In this document: piece after piece, positions 45,276 to 54,149 of the stretch
Layout of the letters: each line of letters opens with the position of its first letter
Position numbering within the stretch: position 1 is the first letter of the stretch
Assembly: GCF_000701505.1 (NCBI RefSeq)
Contig: NZ_KL370787.1
Location: 393,248 to 457,247, forward strand
Source of the DNA: Dyadobacter crusticola DSM 16708
Lineage (GTDB): Bacteria; Bacteroidota; Bacteroidia; Cytophagales; Spirosomataceae
Direction: 5' to 3'
Length of the DNA: 64,000 bases
Position numbers and translations under genes: made by a program
Notes under the pieces: model-generated
Seen by the model: the letters and a program-made list of their open reading frames with translations, nothing else
What the model was told of the DNA's origin: nothing
The model's database searches: none

Positions 45276-46994
45276 ATGACCGGCACATCGAAGAATTCCT
45301 ATCCTTGGCTTAAAAATTATCCCGAAGGCATACCCTACGAAATCAATCCTGAGGCTTATTCTTCATTGCTTGAAATGATGGAGGTGAGTTTCAAAGAGCA
45401 TATCGACAAGCCTGCTTATACCAATATGGGCAAGTCGCTTAGTTTCGGCAGAATCGATGAGCTTTCCAGGAATTTCGCGGCATACCTGCAAAGTGTCGGT
45501 TTGCAGCAAGGGGATCGCATTGCTATACAGATGCCCAATTTGCTGCAATACCCGGTTGTGATGATGGGCGCATTGCGGGCCGGGCTGGTGATCGTAAATA
45601 CCAATCCGCTTTATACCAGCCGGGAAATGCAGCACCAGTTTAAAGACTCCGGTGCAAAGGCGATTGTGATCCTTGCAAACTTTGCGCAAAACCTCGAAAA
45701 GATCATTCAGCAAACCAATATTCAACAGGTAATTATTACTGAAATCGGCGATTTGCTTGGCTTTCCTAAAAAGCTGATCGTGAACTCGGTAGTGAAATAC
45801 GTCAAGAAAATGGTTCCTGAATACCATATACCAAAGGCGACCAGCTTTTCGAACGCGATTTCCATCGGTGCGGGGCTTACTTATAAAAGGCCGAATATAT
45901 CAGGTTTGGACATTGCATTTATCCAGTATACCGGCGGTACAACCGGCGTATCCAAAGGCGCCATGCTGACCCACCGTAATCTGATCGCCAATGTGGAAGG
46001 TATCAACGAGTGGCTGATGTCAAAGATGCGTAATTCGCAGGTATCCGGCCAGCTTACCTTAATTGGCGCACTTCCGCTTTATCACGTTTTCGCATTGACG
46101 ATCAATGGATTATGCGGAATTAAATGGGGTGCATTGAATGTGCTGATCACAAACCCGAAAGATCTTCCCGCCTTTGTCAAAGAGTTGAAGAAATTCAAAT
46201 TCCATATTTTTCCCGGACTTAATACGCTGTTCAACGGACTGTTAAACAATCCTGACTTTGCCTCTGTCGATTTCAGTGAGCTTAAAATCACAATTGCGGG
46301 TGGAATGGCGCTGCAGAAAGTGGTGGCCGAGCGCTGGGAGAAAACAACCGGGTGCCCGTTAGTGGAAGGCTACGGACTTTCGGAAACTTCGCCGGTACTT
46401 TCCGTCAATCCATTGGATGGGCGCCACAGGCAGGGAACAATCGGGCTTCCATTCCCGAGCACTGAAATGCGCATTTTGAAAGATGATGAAACCTGGGCTC
46501 CCGTGGGAGAAAAAGGTGAGATCTGTGCGAGAGGGCCGCAGATTATGCTGGGTTATTACAACCGGCCGGACGAAACCGTAAAGGTGATCATGGAAGACCA
46601 AAATGGCCGCTGGTTCAAAACAGGGGATATCGGTATTGAAGATGCAGATGGTTTTTTCAAGATCGTCGACCGGAAAAAAGATATGATCCTGGTTTCGGGT
46701 TTCAATGTTTATCCAAATGAAATCGAGGGCGTAATCGCACAATGCCCGGGCGTACTGGAAGTGGCCTGCGTGGGTGTTCCGGACGATAAATCGGGAGAAA
46801 TGGTGAAAGTGTATATTGTCAAAAAAGACCCATCGCTGACGGTCGAAAATGTCAAAGATTACTGTCGCGAAAACCTTACCGGCTATAAGCGGCCGCGAGA
46901 AATTGAATTCCGAACAGAGCTGCCGAAAACCAATGTAGGCAAGATCCTGCGCAGGGCATTGCGCGAAGAAGAAATGTCAAAAATTGACGGATAA
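45276..46994 (+). CDS. fadD: Long-chain fatty acid-CoA ligase
   Basis: A 572-residue ANL-superfamily acyl-CoA synthetase. The AMP-binding P-loop is Y-T-G-G-T-T-G-V-S-K-G-A. G-Y-G-L-S-E-T-S-P and W-F-K-T-G-D-I-G follow, and the C-terminal catalytic lysine is in P-K-T-N-V-G-K-I-L-R-R. It activates fatty acids with ATP and CoA for degradation or lipid synthesis. Length fits FadD. It has its own possible promoter and is followed 68 bases later by a hydrolase gene. Confidence 0.93.
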   Translation: MTGTSKNSYPWLKNYPEGIPYEINPEAYSSLLEMMEVSFKEHIDKPAYTNMGKSLSFGRIDELSRNFAAYLQSVGLQQGDRIAIQMPNLLQYPVVMMGALRAGLVIVNTNPLYTSREMQHQFKDSGAKAIVILANFAQNLEKIIQQTNIQQVIITEIGDLLGFPKKLIVNSVVKYVKKMVPEYHIPKATSFSNAISIGAGLTYKRPNISGLDIAFIQYTGGTTGVSKGAMLTHRNLIANVEGINEWLMSKMRNSQVSGQLTLIGALPLYHVFALTINGLCGIKWGALNVLITNPKDLPAFVKELKKFKFHIFPGLNTLFNGLLNNPDFASVDFSELKITIAGGMALQKVVAERWEKTTGCPLVEGYGLSETSPVLSVNPLDGRHRQGTIGLPFPSTEMRILKDDETWAPVGEKGEICARGPQIMLGYYNRPDETVKVIMEDQNGRWFKTGDIGIEDADGFFKIVDRKKDMILVSGFNVYPNEIEGVIAQCPGVLEVACVGVPDDKSGEMVKVYIVKKDPSLTVENVKDYCRENLTGYKRPREIEFRTELPKTNVGKILRRALREEEMSKIDG

Positions 46995-47062
46995 GGCACC
47001 TTTGGGAAAGGGTTTATGTATATATTAGGCAAAAGAGTTATCAACAATGAAAGCCGATTTAT

Positions 47063-47794
47063 ATGAATCTACACCGAAAAACCCTGGTATTGTTACACGG
47101 CCACGGAGCAGATGACACCATTTGGGACTATGTTGACGCCGTTATTAATGATGATTTCACGATCGTCAGACCTAATATCTCACTCTTTACATTTTGCCAG
47201 TCTGTTGAAGATTATGCGGACGAATTACACCGCTTTCTGACCAACGCAGGCATTTCCAGACTTACGCTGATCGGCCATTCAATGGGCGGGTACATTGCAC
47301 TTGCCTTTGCCGAGAAGTACCCTGATATGCTGGAAGGATTCGGACTATTCCATTCGACGGCCTTTGCAGACGATGAGGCGAAAAAGGCGCAACGGGGCGA
47401 AATGATCGAATTGCTGAAGAATGAGGGGACGGAGGCTTTTATCACTAAAACTGCTCCCAATATGTTCGGGGACAGGTACAAGGAATTGTTTCCCGAGAAA
47501 GTGGAAGCGCACATTGAGTATTTCAAAAAGCTTCCTGCTGAGGCGCTGATCTCCGGACTTACAGCCATGCGCAGCCGCCCTGACAGAACTGCCGTACTTG
47601 CCGCAATGCCGTTTCCCGTGCTGTTTATCATCGGAATGCAGGACAAGATCATTCAATTCGAAAAAGTGATCACACTTTCAGAGTATCCACAGCAAAGCTA
47701 TCCTTTTATCCTCGCCGAAGCCGGTCACATGGGAATGGTAGAGCGGCCGGATGCAACTGCCAGAATGATCAGCTGGTATATGGGCAAAATTTAA
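47063..47794 (+). CDS. Alpha/beta hydrolase
   Basis: A 243-residue cytoplasmic alpha/beta-fold hydrolase. The oxyanion motif H-G-H-G is near the start, the nucleophile is Ser73 in G-H-S-M-G-G, and the histidine lies in A-E-A-G-H-M-G-M. The acid is probably the Asp in I-G-M-Q-D-K. The substrate could be an ester, lactone or menaquinone-related thioester; the context (fatty acid ligase upstream) does not decide. A hairpin follows at 47825. Confidence 0.9.
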   Translation: MNLHRKTLVLLHGHGADDTIWDYVDAVINDDFTIVRPNISLFTFCQSVEDYADELHRFLTNAGISRLTLIGHSMGGYIALAFAEKYPDMLEGFGLFHSTAFADDEAKKAQRGEMIELLKNEGTEAFITKTAPNMFGDRYKELFPEKVEAHIEYFKKLPAEALISGLTAMRSRPDRTAVLAAMPFPVLFIIGMQDKIIQFEKVITLSEYPQQSYPFILAEAGHMGMVERPDATARMISWYMGKI

Positions 47795-47824
47795 TCGTTG
47801 ATAAAAAGCTAATTAGCGATCAAA

Positions 47825-47865
47825 AAAGGGTGAACCTTCGTTATACCACGGAGTGCTCACCCTTT
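47825..47865 (+). terminator. Hairpin between two hydrolase genes
   Basis: A 9-bp stem AAAGGGTGA/TCACCCTTT with a 23-base loop, and a weak T-tail on the plus strand. It overlaps a possible upstream start of the next frame, which favours the later ATG at 47875 for that gene. Confidence 0.45.
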
Positions 47866-47874
47866 ATTACACTT

Positions 47875-49080
47875 ATGCGGACCTTTACACCAATCAAACA
47901 ATCCAAGAAGATTATATTTCTCCTTTTCTGGAGTCTGCTTCTGCTGAATTCCTGCAATGATGATAAGCCGGTGGTTGAACCGCCGGTCGAAGATCAGTAT
48001 TTACAGAAAAGCGAAGATGTGAAGCAGTTCTCACGCGAGCAGGTTTTACAGCTTGCAAATGGTTTAAGCCCGATTCTCGGCGGGTATATCAAGAATGGCA
48101 TTAAGGTTTATAAACTTTCGTATAAAACGAAAAACACGGACGGAGCCGAAATCACTGCGTCCGGTGCCTTGATTATTCCCGTTACTGATAAGCCGGTGTC
48201 GATGATCAGCGTGCAACACGGTACTATCAGAGAAGATGCTGCTGCGCCTTCTTACTACAACAATAATACGGAGGCCGCTCAGTTTGGCTCATTGTTTGGT
48301 TCAATGGGTTATATCATCGCCTATCCCGACTACATCGGATACGGCGAATCGAAGAATCTTCCTCATCCCTACGAGCACGGAGAGAGCCTTGCCTCTGCTT
48401 CGCTGGACATGCTGCGGGCCGCGAAGGAGTTTCTCAAAAAACAGGATAATGTAAAATGGGATGAAAAGCTTTATGTAGCGGGCTACTCGGAAGGTGGCTA
48501 TGCAACAATGGCTCTTCATAAGAAGATCGAGGAAGAAGCTGCTTCTGAATTCAACCTGCGCGCGTCGAGCTGTGGGGCGGGAGCTTACGATAAGACAGCA
48601 TTCATGAACTACATCATCAATAATAACACGCACGGTGTAGCGTCCTACAATGCGCTTTACCTTTGGGTGCTCCTGACTTACGACCGGATTTATAAGTTGA
48701 ACCGGCCTGCTTCCTATTATTTCAAAGAACCATTTGCAACCCGGATCGCACAGTCGGGTATCAATGTGAATATTTCCCAGAGCTTTGACACGATTCTGAA
48801 CGAATCTTTCAAAACCGCATTGAACGACGGGAACGACAAAGGTTTCAGGGACGCTGTTGCTGATAATGACGTCTATAAATGGAAACCGAAAGCCCCCGTA
48901 CGCCTGTATCATGGCAATAAAGACACGCTCGTGTTCTATTTCAATTCTGAAAATGCATTTAACACAATGAAGGGACTTGGGGCTGATATACAGCTGACAA
49001 CTGTCCCGGATGGAAATCACAGTTCGTCCGTTCTTCCTTTCCTGGCTGGTACCCTTGCTTTTTTCACTTCTACTCCCTGA
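47875..49080 (+). CDS. Lipoprotein alpha/beta hydrolase, secretory-lipase-like
   Basis: A 401-residue exported protein with an L-L-N-S-C lipobox near residue 23 and an acidic/Pro-rich linker behind it. The hydrolase domain has H-G-T near the oxyanion hole, Y-P-D-Y-I-G-Y-G, the nucleophile elbow G-Y-S-E-G-G-Y, and a late H-G-N-K-D and D-G-N-H. This matches secretory-lipase-like or prolyl-oligopeptidase-like esterases. Surface-anchored ester hydrolysis is likely; the substrate is unknown. The ATG at 47875 starts the signal peptide; a longer frame would run through a terminator hairpin. Confidence 0.85.
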   Translation: MRTFTPIKQSKKIIFLLFWSLLLLNSCNDDKPVVEPPVEDQYLQKSEDVKQFSREQVLQLANGLSPILGGYIKNGIKVYKLSYKTKNTDGAEITASGALIIPVTDKPVSMISVQHGTIREDAAAPSYYNNNTEAAQFGSLFGSMGYIIAYPDYIGYGESKNLPHPYEHGESLASASLDMLRAAKEFLKKQDNVKWDEKLYVAGYSEGGYATMALHKKIEEEAASEFNLRASSCGAGAYDKTAFMNYIINNNTHGVASYNALYLWVLLTYDRIYKLNRPASYYFKEPFATRIAQSGINVNISQSFDTILNESFKTALNDGNDKGFRDAVADNDVYKWKPKAPVRLYHGNKDTLVFYFNSENAFNTMKGLGADIQLTTVPDGNHSSSVLPFLAGTLAFFTSTP

Positions 49081-49119
49081 GTCGGGATTACATTTGTAAG
49101 TAACAAAAGAATATCATCA

Positions 49120-49992
49120 ATGTCCTCACTTCTTGATCTGGTAGGTAATACTCCCCTCGTTGAATTAAAAAGAATCAATCCCAACCCGAACGTACAGATT
49201 TTCGGAAAGCTTGAAGGAAACAATCCCGGCGGCAGTGTGAAAGATCGCGCGGCTTACAGTATGATAAAGGGCGCGCTTGACAGGGGCGAAGTAAAAACCG
49301 GAATGAAGCTGGTAGAGGCGACGAGCGGAAATACGGGCATTGCCCTCGCGATGATCGCCCGCCTCTTTGACCTCGACATCGAGCTGATCATGCCGCAAAA
49401 CTCTACCCGGGAGCGCGTGCTGACTATGGAAGCATTCGGAGCGAAGGTGATCCTCGCGGATTCAATGGAGGGAGCAAGGGATATGGCAGAGGAAAAAGCG
49501 TCAGACGGTGCGTATTTCATGCTCAATCAATTTGCCAATCCTGACAACTGGAAGGCGCATTATAATACTACCGGCGCTGAAATTTTCAAGGATACCAATG
49601 GAAAAGTCACGCATTTTGTTTCTTCAATGGGCACCACAGGGACGATCATGGGTGTATCCCGCTATTTAAAGGAACAAAATAGTAAAATCCAGATTGTGGG
49701 CTGTCAGCCTACTGACGGTTCTTCAATCCCCGGAATACGTAAGTGGCCGGTTGAATACCTTCCTAAAATATTTGAACGCGAGCGGGTAGACAGAGTTATA
49801 GAAGTAACTCAGGAGAATGCAGTATCCATGACGAGGAAGCTGGCAAAGCAAGAGGCTGTTTTTGCAGGAATGAGCAGCGGCGGATCAGCGTGGGCTGCAG
49901 TGGAGCTGGCGAAAGAGCTTAAAGAAGGTGTAATCGTCTGCATTATCTGCGACCGGGGCGACAGATATCTATCGAGTGAGCTATTTGGGTAG
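49120..49992 (+). CDS. cysM: Cysteine synthase B
   Basis: A 290-residue PLP enzyme of the cysteine synthase family. L-V-G-N-T-P-L-V-E-L opens it, and the PLP lysine is Lys41 in G-G-S-V-K-D-R. E-A-T-S-G-N-T-G-I-A-L-A is the substrate loop, and the shorter C-terminal part is CysM-like. It makes cysteine from O-acetylserine and sulfide or thiosulfate. It ends in a large inverted repeat shared with the convergent gene. Confidence 0.93.
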   Translation: MSSLLDLVGNTPLVELKRINPNPNVQIFGKLEGNNPGGSVKDRAAYSMIKGALDRGEVKTGMKLVEATSGNTGIALAMIARLFDLDIELIMPQNSTRERVLTMEAFGAKVILADSMEGARDMAEEKASDGAYFMLNQFANPDNWKAHYNTTGAEIFKDTNGKVTHFVSSMGTTGTIMGVSRYLKEQNSKIQIVGCQPTDGSSIPGIRKWPVEYLPKIFERERVDRVIEVTQENAVSMTRKLAKQEAVFAGMSSGGSAWAAVELAKELKEGVIVCIICDRGDRYLSSELFG

Positions 49993-50067
49993 TACTTCGG
50001 CTGTCGGCTATCGACTATCGGCTGTCGACCTCAAAGAGCCGATTGCCGACAGCCGATTGCCGAAGTA
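49993..50067. repeat. Imperfect inverted repeat of TCGGCTGTCGGCTATCG units
   Basis: This element fills the gap between two convergent genes exactly. The outer arms TACTTCGGC and GCCGAAGTA (49993-50001 and 50059-50067) are perfect. Inside are repeated CGGCT-ATCG and CGGCT-GTCG modules that pair with mismatches and G-U wobbles. The repetitive make-up suggests a mobile REP-like sequence or a family of dispersed terminators, rather than a unique hairpin. Confidence 0.65.
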
Positions 50068-50068
50068 T

Positions 50069-50488
50069 TCAAAACCAGCCCGATCCCAGGTTCCTGAAAG
50101 GCCAGGGAATAGCTACTATAATGATGATGAGCGCCATTGTATAGAAGTAAAGCACTGTCCGGTGCTTGTCGGCTCCCGCCATTTTCTTCGATTTTATCCT
50201 TCCGATCGTAATCAGGACAATGGCGATGAGCATCATGAAAATGTGTTCGATTGAGAAAAAGCGGAACACCTTTTCGCTGATCAGGTCAAAATTCACTTTG
50301 GGGCTCATTACGTATAAAGCCAGTCCGATCAGCAGCTGCGTATGCGTTGCTATCAATGCAAAAAGATAAATTTTACTGTCCTCCTGCTTTGCATTCCGCC
50401 AGTTTGAATAAGCAGTAAAAATGGCGGCCAAAAGCAAAGCCAGAACAACATACCGCAGGCCGGAATGGGCTCTTAGAAGAATATTCAT
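50069..50488 (-). CDS. Four-helix membrane protein, possible haem b binder
   Basis: A 139-residue membrane protein with four hydrophobic helices. His8, the His in A-T-H-T-Q, and the His in S-I-E-H-I-F-M sit in or at the ends of helices, as in small cytochrome b-like proteins. It starts with R-A-H-S-G-L-R-Y. I do not recognise a named family; haem binding is inferred only. It is convergent with cysM and divergent from a DUF4286 gene. Confidence 0.72.
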   Translation of the reverse strand: MNILLRAHSGLRYVVLALLLAAIFTAYSNWRNAKQEDSKIYLFALIATHTQLLIGLALYVMSPKVNFDLISEKVFRFFSIEHIFMMLIAIVLITIGRIKSKKMAGADKHRTVLYFYTMALIIIIVAIPWPFRNLGSGWF

Positions 50489-50635
50489 TGTTGAATTAGA
50501 AGTTATGGTGAATAAGTACAGGTTTTACAAATGTAGCTTACAAACAACCATCCCCCAAATACGCCTTAACCTGAACAGACTTAAATCAATTCATAAATAT
50601 TAACCCGATATTACGGTTCTATTAACGACCTACTT

Positions 50636-50938
50636 ATGATTATTTACAATATCACGATCAACATCAGCTATGAGGCAGAAAATGAATGGCTGACGTACAT
50701 GAAAGGAACGTACATCCCTGAAATCCTGCAAACGGAACTGCCGCTTGAATGCAAGTTGTTGCGCCTGCTCACGGAAATCGAGAATGAAGGCTCCACCTAT
50801 ACTACCCAGTTCACTTTCAGGACAATGGAAGACTTTTTGGCTTACCAGACCGATTTCCAGGCCGATTTTCAGCAGCGGCATCACGATCTTTTCAATGGAA
50901 AATATGTGTCTTTCCGTACACTTTTGGAAGAAGCCTGA
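50636..50938 (+). CDS. DUF4286 family protein
   Basis: A 100-residue cytoplasmic protein. Y-N-I-T-I-N-I-S at the start and the central Y-T-T-Q-F-T-F-R-T-M-E-D-F-L-A-Y pattern match small DUF4286 proteins widespread in Bacteroidota. The fold looks like a ferredoxin-like alpha/beta sandwich. Function unknown. The 228-base stretch between it and the HPF gene shows no ORF or clear regulatory element. Confidence 0.78.
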   Translation: MIIYNITINISYEAENEWLTYMKGTYIPEILQTELPLECKLLRLLTEIENEGSTYTTQFTFRTMEDFLAYQTDFQADFQQRHHDLFNGKYVSFRTLLEEA

Positions 50939-51166
50939 GTACACGCCGGCTACATTTTGGGCAGAAATAAATAAATGCACAAACACTCCTTTTTTCTTGA
51001 CATTGGCTTAATATTTGACGTACTTAAATTACTGTTACGGGAAAATGAGCGTCACTCGGGACGGGGATTTTCAGGTTAATCTGTAAAATTCCGAGCTGAA
51101 AAGACCGCGCTCTTGATCCCCAGGTTTCAGTAAAAAATTATGTTTTACCATTAAAACAATGTGCTT

Positions 51167-51529
51167 ATGAGACTGCAGATGCAAGCAATTCATTTTGATG
51201 CTGATCCTAAATTGTTGAGCTTTATTCAGCAAAAATTAGATAAACTGGACACGTTCTATGACCGGATAACCAGTGGAGAAGTATTCCTTAAGCTCGATAA
51301 AAGTGAGAATGCAAAGACACAGACCAAATTGCTTGAAGTGAAGCTCTACGTCCCCGGCGGAACTATGTTTGTACGGGAGCAAGGGACTACTTTTGAAGAA
51401 GCTACGGATCTGGCAATTGATACATTGAAAATGCAAGTGAAGAAGTTTAAAAGTAAACGCAACAATGCCAGGGCAGTTAAGATCCCGGAGGCTGCGGCAG
51501 TAGTTCTGACAGAAGAAACCGAAGAGTAA
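51167..51529 (+). CDS. hpf: Short ribosome hibernation promoting factor
   Basis: A 120-residue HPF/YfiA-type protein (beta-alpha-beta-beta-beta-alpha). The family pattern includes H-F-D-A-D-P-K-L at the start, E-V-F-L-K-L and a basic C-terminal helix with K-M-Q-V-K-K-F-K-S-K-R. It binds the 30S decoding area and dimerises or silences ribosomes in stationary phase. It lacks the long C-terminal domain, so it is the short type. The ATG at 51167 is chosen over GTG at 51161. An independent terminator follows. Confidence 0.92.
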   Translation: MRLQMQAIHFDADPKLLSFIQQKLDKLDTFYDRITSGEVFLKLDKSENAKTQTKLLEVKLYVPGGTMFVREQGTTFEEATDLAIDTLKMQVKKFKSKRNNARAVKIPEAAAVVLTEETEE

Positions 51530-51552
51530 CAACATATAGCTGTTTAAAGCAG

Positions 51553-51577
51553 GAAAGTCGCCGTGATGGCGGCTTTC
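51553..51577 (+). terminator. Terminator of hpf
   Basis: A 10-bp stem GAAAGTCGCC/GGCGGCTTTC with one G-U pair and a GTGAT loop, followed by TTTGTTTT on the plus strand. Confidence 0.85.
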
Positions 51578-51663
51578 TTTGTTTTAAGGCAATCACGTGA
51601 CTTGGATGCGTACAGGATTTCGCCTTAATTTGAAACTAACAATATTCAGTTAAACCAACCGAC

Positions 51664-52077
51664 ATGCATATCGAACCCATTGTTGACTCAACTTTTGATT
51701 ATCCATTTAAGATTACACAGGAAGAGGTGCAGCGTTTTGCAGAGCTGACCGGTGACAACAACCCGATCCACCTCGACGCAGAATATGCAGCAACTACGCC
51801 ATTCAAAAGACCTATTATTCACGGAATGCTGGGCGCGACTGTATTTACAAAGGTGTTGGGAACGCAATTCCCGGGCTTCGGCTCCATCTATGTGAAGCAG
51901 ACACTGGAATTTCTACGACCAATGTTTGTGGAGACAGACTATAAAGCGGTATTCAGGATTCAGAGCATCAATCCTGATAAACATATTGCCGAGATTTCGA
52001 CTGAAATTGTGGACGCGACAACTAATAAGGTGATCACAAAAGGCGTAGCGACAATGATCAATAAGGAGAAGTTCTAA
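51664..52077 (+). CDS. MaoC-like (R)-specific enoyl-CoA hydratase
   Basis: A 137-residue hot-dog-fold protein. The active-site signature F-A-E-L-T-G-D-N-N-P-I-H-L-D supplies the catalytic Asp and His; K-R-P-I-I-H-G-M-L follows. Such proteins hydrate trans-2-enoyl-CoA to (R)-3-hydroxyacyl-CoA or are dehydratases of similar thioesters. No PHA genes are nearby, so fatty acid metabolism is more likely. A bidirectional terminator follows. Confidence 0.9.
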   Translation: MHIEPIVDSTFDYPFKITQEEVQRFAELTGDNNPIHLDAEYAATTPFKRPIIHGMLGATVFTKVLGTQFPGFGSIYVKQTLEFLRPMFVETDYKAVFRIQSINPDKHIAEISTEIVDATTNKVITKGVATMINKEKF

Positions 52078-52083
52078 AACAAC

Positions 52084-52113
52084 AAGGCCCGGATTATGAC
52101 AAACCCGGGCCTT
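52084..52113. terminator. Bidirectional terminator between convergent genes
   Basis: A 9-bp stem AAGGCCCGG/CCGGGCCTT. A-rich and T-rich flanks on both sides fit termination of the MaoC gene and of the convergent H1-like gene. Confidence 0.75.
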
Positions 52114-52131
52114 AAACTCTTTGTGTGCTTC

Positions 52132-52314
52132 TTAACCTTCGCTCTCGTTTTTCTTGTTCTGAACTTCTGCGCGAATATCCTGAGCTAACGTTTTGAGGTC
52201 TTGCATACCTTTCCGAACGCGGGTGCCAGCTGCCTGGTTTCCTTTATTGTAAAACTTATCGAAATCACCTTCAAGCGAAAGGATCAGATCTTTGACTTCA
52301 TCAAATCGTGCCAT
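52132..52314 (-). CDS. Histone H1-like (Hc1-type) small protein
   Basis: A 60-residue protein with F-D-E-V-K-D-L-I-L-S-L-E-G-D-F-D-K-F-Y-N-K-G and A-G-T-R-V-R-K-G-M-Q-D-L-K. This matches the short histone H1-like family found in Bacteroidota and related to chlamydial Hc1. It probably binds DNA or nucleoid RNA as a helical hairpin. The 255-base stretch upstream (52315-52569) holds a 9-bp inverted repeat (52392-52400 with 52428-52436) and its presumed promoter, but no ORF. Confidence 0.82.
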   Translation of the reverse strand: MARFDEVKDLILSLEGDFDKFYNKGNQAAGTRVRKGMQDLKTLAQDIRAEVQNKKNESEG

Positions 52315-52518
52315 GTTCTTTTGTTTTTTAGTTTAAAAATGCCTCTAACACGCCAAAAACGCATGTTTTGACCGAAATTTAGTAATTAAAAGTATTTTAG
52401 CAACCCAAAAAACAAAAAAAAACACTTCTAAAATACAATTACCCAATTGCAATCAGTTAAGTGCATGAAAATCAACTACTTAACGTGATTTAATTTTCAA
52501 TACAGATAGACAAAAAAA

Positions 52519-52544
52519 GAGGGCTTTTTTCCAAAAAAGCCCTC
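52519..52544 (-). terminator. Terminator of the alpha-oxoamine synthase gene
   Basis: A 12-bp perfect stem GAGGGCTTTTTT/AAAAAAGCCCTC with a minimal CC loop. On the minus strand it is followed by a run of T. It ends the gene at 52570. Confidence 0.9.
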
Positions 52545-52569
52545 AGAATGCAAATAAAGCAGATTTCTG

Positions 52570-53835
52570 TTATTCAGCAGCCACTTCCTCGATCTGGTAT
52601 ACTCTGTTCTTGAGTTTGTCCGCCAGGGTAGTGAATGCGTCCAATGTATATTCAACGTCTTCAAGTGTATGGGCGGCTGTTGGGATAATCCTCAGCATGA
52701 TCTGTCCTTTAGGAACAACCGGGTACACTACAATCGAGCAGAAAACACCCATATTCTCACGAAGGTCTCGAACCATTCTGGTAACCTCCGGTACGCCGCC
52801 TTCGCTGTGAAGGAACACTGGAGTCACGGGCGATTCAGTTTCGCCGATGTTGAAGCCGCGGCTCCTCAGACCATCCTGCATCGCCTTTACATTTTCCCAA
52901 AGCTTGGCCCTGAGCTCAGGCATTTTCTTAACCATATCCAAACGCTTGCGGCAGCCTTCCACGTAAGGCATCGGAAGTGCCTTGGCGTAAGTTTGCGAGC
53001 GCATATTGTATTTCAGGAACATAATAATCTCCGGATCATCGGAAGCAATGAATGCACCGATTGCTGCCATGGATTTTGCAAACGTTGAGAAGTAAAGATC
53101 AACTTCCTTCTGAACTCCCAGCAACTCTCCTACGCCGGCGCCGGTTTCGCCCATGGTACCAAAACCGTGAGCGTCGTCCACCATCAGGCGGAACTCGTAT
53201 TTCTTTTTTAACTCAACGATTGCTTTCAGGTCGCCTACTTTGCCCGACATTCCGAAAACACCTTCTGTGATCACCAGTACGCCTCCGCCTTTCTCATTTG
53301 CCAGCTTGGTAGCACGAATCAGGTTTTTTTCAAGACTAACCATATCATTGTGGTTAAACTTGTAATACTCGCCCAACTTGGCTTTATGCAAACGGATCCC
53401 GTCTATCAGACAAGCGTGCGACTCGGCATCGTAAACGATCACATCGCGGTGATCGCAAAGACATTCAATCGCCGACATAATTCCCTGGTATCCGTAGTTC
53501 AGCAGAAAAGCGTCTTTTTTACCTACGAATTCAGCAAGTTCCTTTTCAAAAACCTCATGCAGACTCGAGTTCCCGGACATCATTCTGGCGCCCATCGGAT
53601 AAGCGAGTCCCCATTTAGCAGCTGCCTCGGCATCTGCCTGGCGTACTTCAGGGTGGTTTGCCAGGCCCAAATAGTTGTTTAGGCTCCAGTTCAATACTTC
53701 ACGTCCCATGAACCTCATGCGCGGGCCTAATTCTCCTTCCAACATTGGGAATGAAAAATAGTGATGGCTGTTCAGCATTTTTGCCGGCGTTCCAATCGGA
53801 CCAGAGTTATTGCGCAGTTTCTCGAAAATATCCAC
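52570..53835 (-). CDS. Alpha-oxoamine synthase (PLP): serine palmitoyltransferase-like
   Basis: A 421-residue PLP enzyme of the alpha-oxoamine synthase family. Landmarks are N-N-Y-L-G-L-A, D-A-E-S-H-A-C-L-I-D-G (His140 stacks on PLP), V-D-D-A-H-G-F-G, and S-T-F-A-K-S with the Schiff-base Lys254. Family members condense an amino acid with acyl-CoA: KBL (glycine/acetyl-CoA), BioF, serine palmitoyltransferase, or cysteate acyltransferase of sulfonolipid synthesis. With no biotin genes nearby, a sphingolipid or sulfonolipid role is plausible in Bacteroidota but unproven. A -7 box lies 50 bases upstream. Confidence 0.88.
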   Translation of the reverse strand: MDIFEKLRNNSGPIGTPAKMLNSHHYFSFPMLEGELGPRMRFMGREVLNWSLNNYLGLANHPEVRQADAEAAAKWGLAYPMGARMMSGNSSLHEVFEKELAEFVGKKDAFLLNYGYQGIMSAIECLCDHRDVIVYDAESHACLIDGIRLHKAKLGEYYKFNHNDMVSLEKNLIRATKLANEKGGGVLVITEGVFGMSGKVGDLKAIVELKKKYEFRLMVDDAHGFGTMGETGAGVGELLGVQKEVDLYFSTFAKSMAAIGAFIASDDPEIIMFLKYNMRSQTYAKALPMPYVEGCRKRLDMVKKMPELRAKLWENVKAMQDGLRSRGFNIGETESPVTPVFLHSEGGVPEVTRMVRDLRENMGVFCSIVVYPVVPKGQIMLRIIPTAAHTLEDVEYTLDAFTTLADKLKNRVYQIEEVAAE

Positions 53836-53884
53836 TCTCTTCTTTTTTATGTGGGTAACAAAGATTCTAAATGTTAGATAAATG

Positions 53885-53892
53885 CAAAATTA
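53885..53892 (-). promoter_or_regulatory. -7 box TAATTTTG for the alpha-oxoamine synthase gene
   Basis: The minus strand reads TAATTTTGC, a full TAnnTTTG match, giving a leader of about 43 bases. The 314-base divergent gap (53836-54149) also holds three ACCGGT hexamers at 53902, 53963 and 54038. It contains no ORF. Confidence 0.5.
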
Positions 53893-54149
53893 AAGAATTT
53901 CACCGGTACTTTAACCAGCTGCATTTTCCCATCTTAACAGTAAGTTAACAAAAATAGAACATACCGGTATAACTATACTAGATCTATATACTAAATTTTA
54001 TTAGATAAATACATTGGCTTCAAAATCACAGGTGAGTACCGGTGCGTCTGAAATATCCTCCTGTCACGTTGATTTGCGTAATGAAGAGTAGTACCCGATC
54101 GCAAGAATCCTTTTGCTATCTTAGGAACTGACAATACAACTCGACTTGA

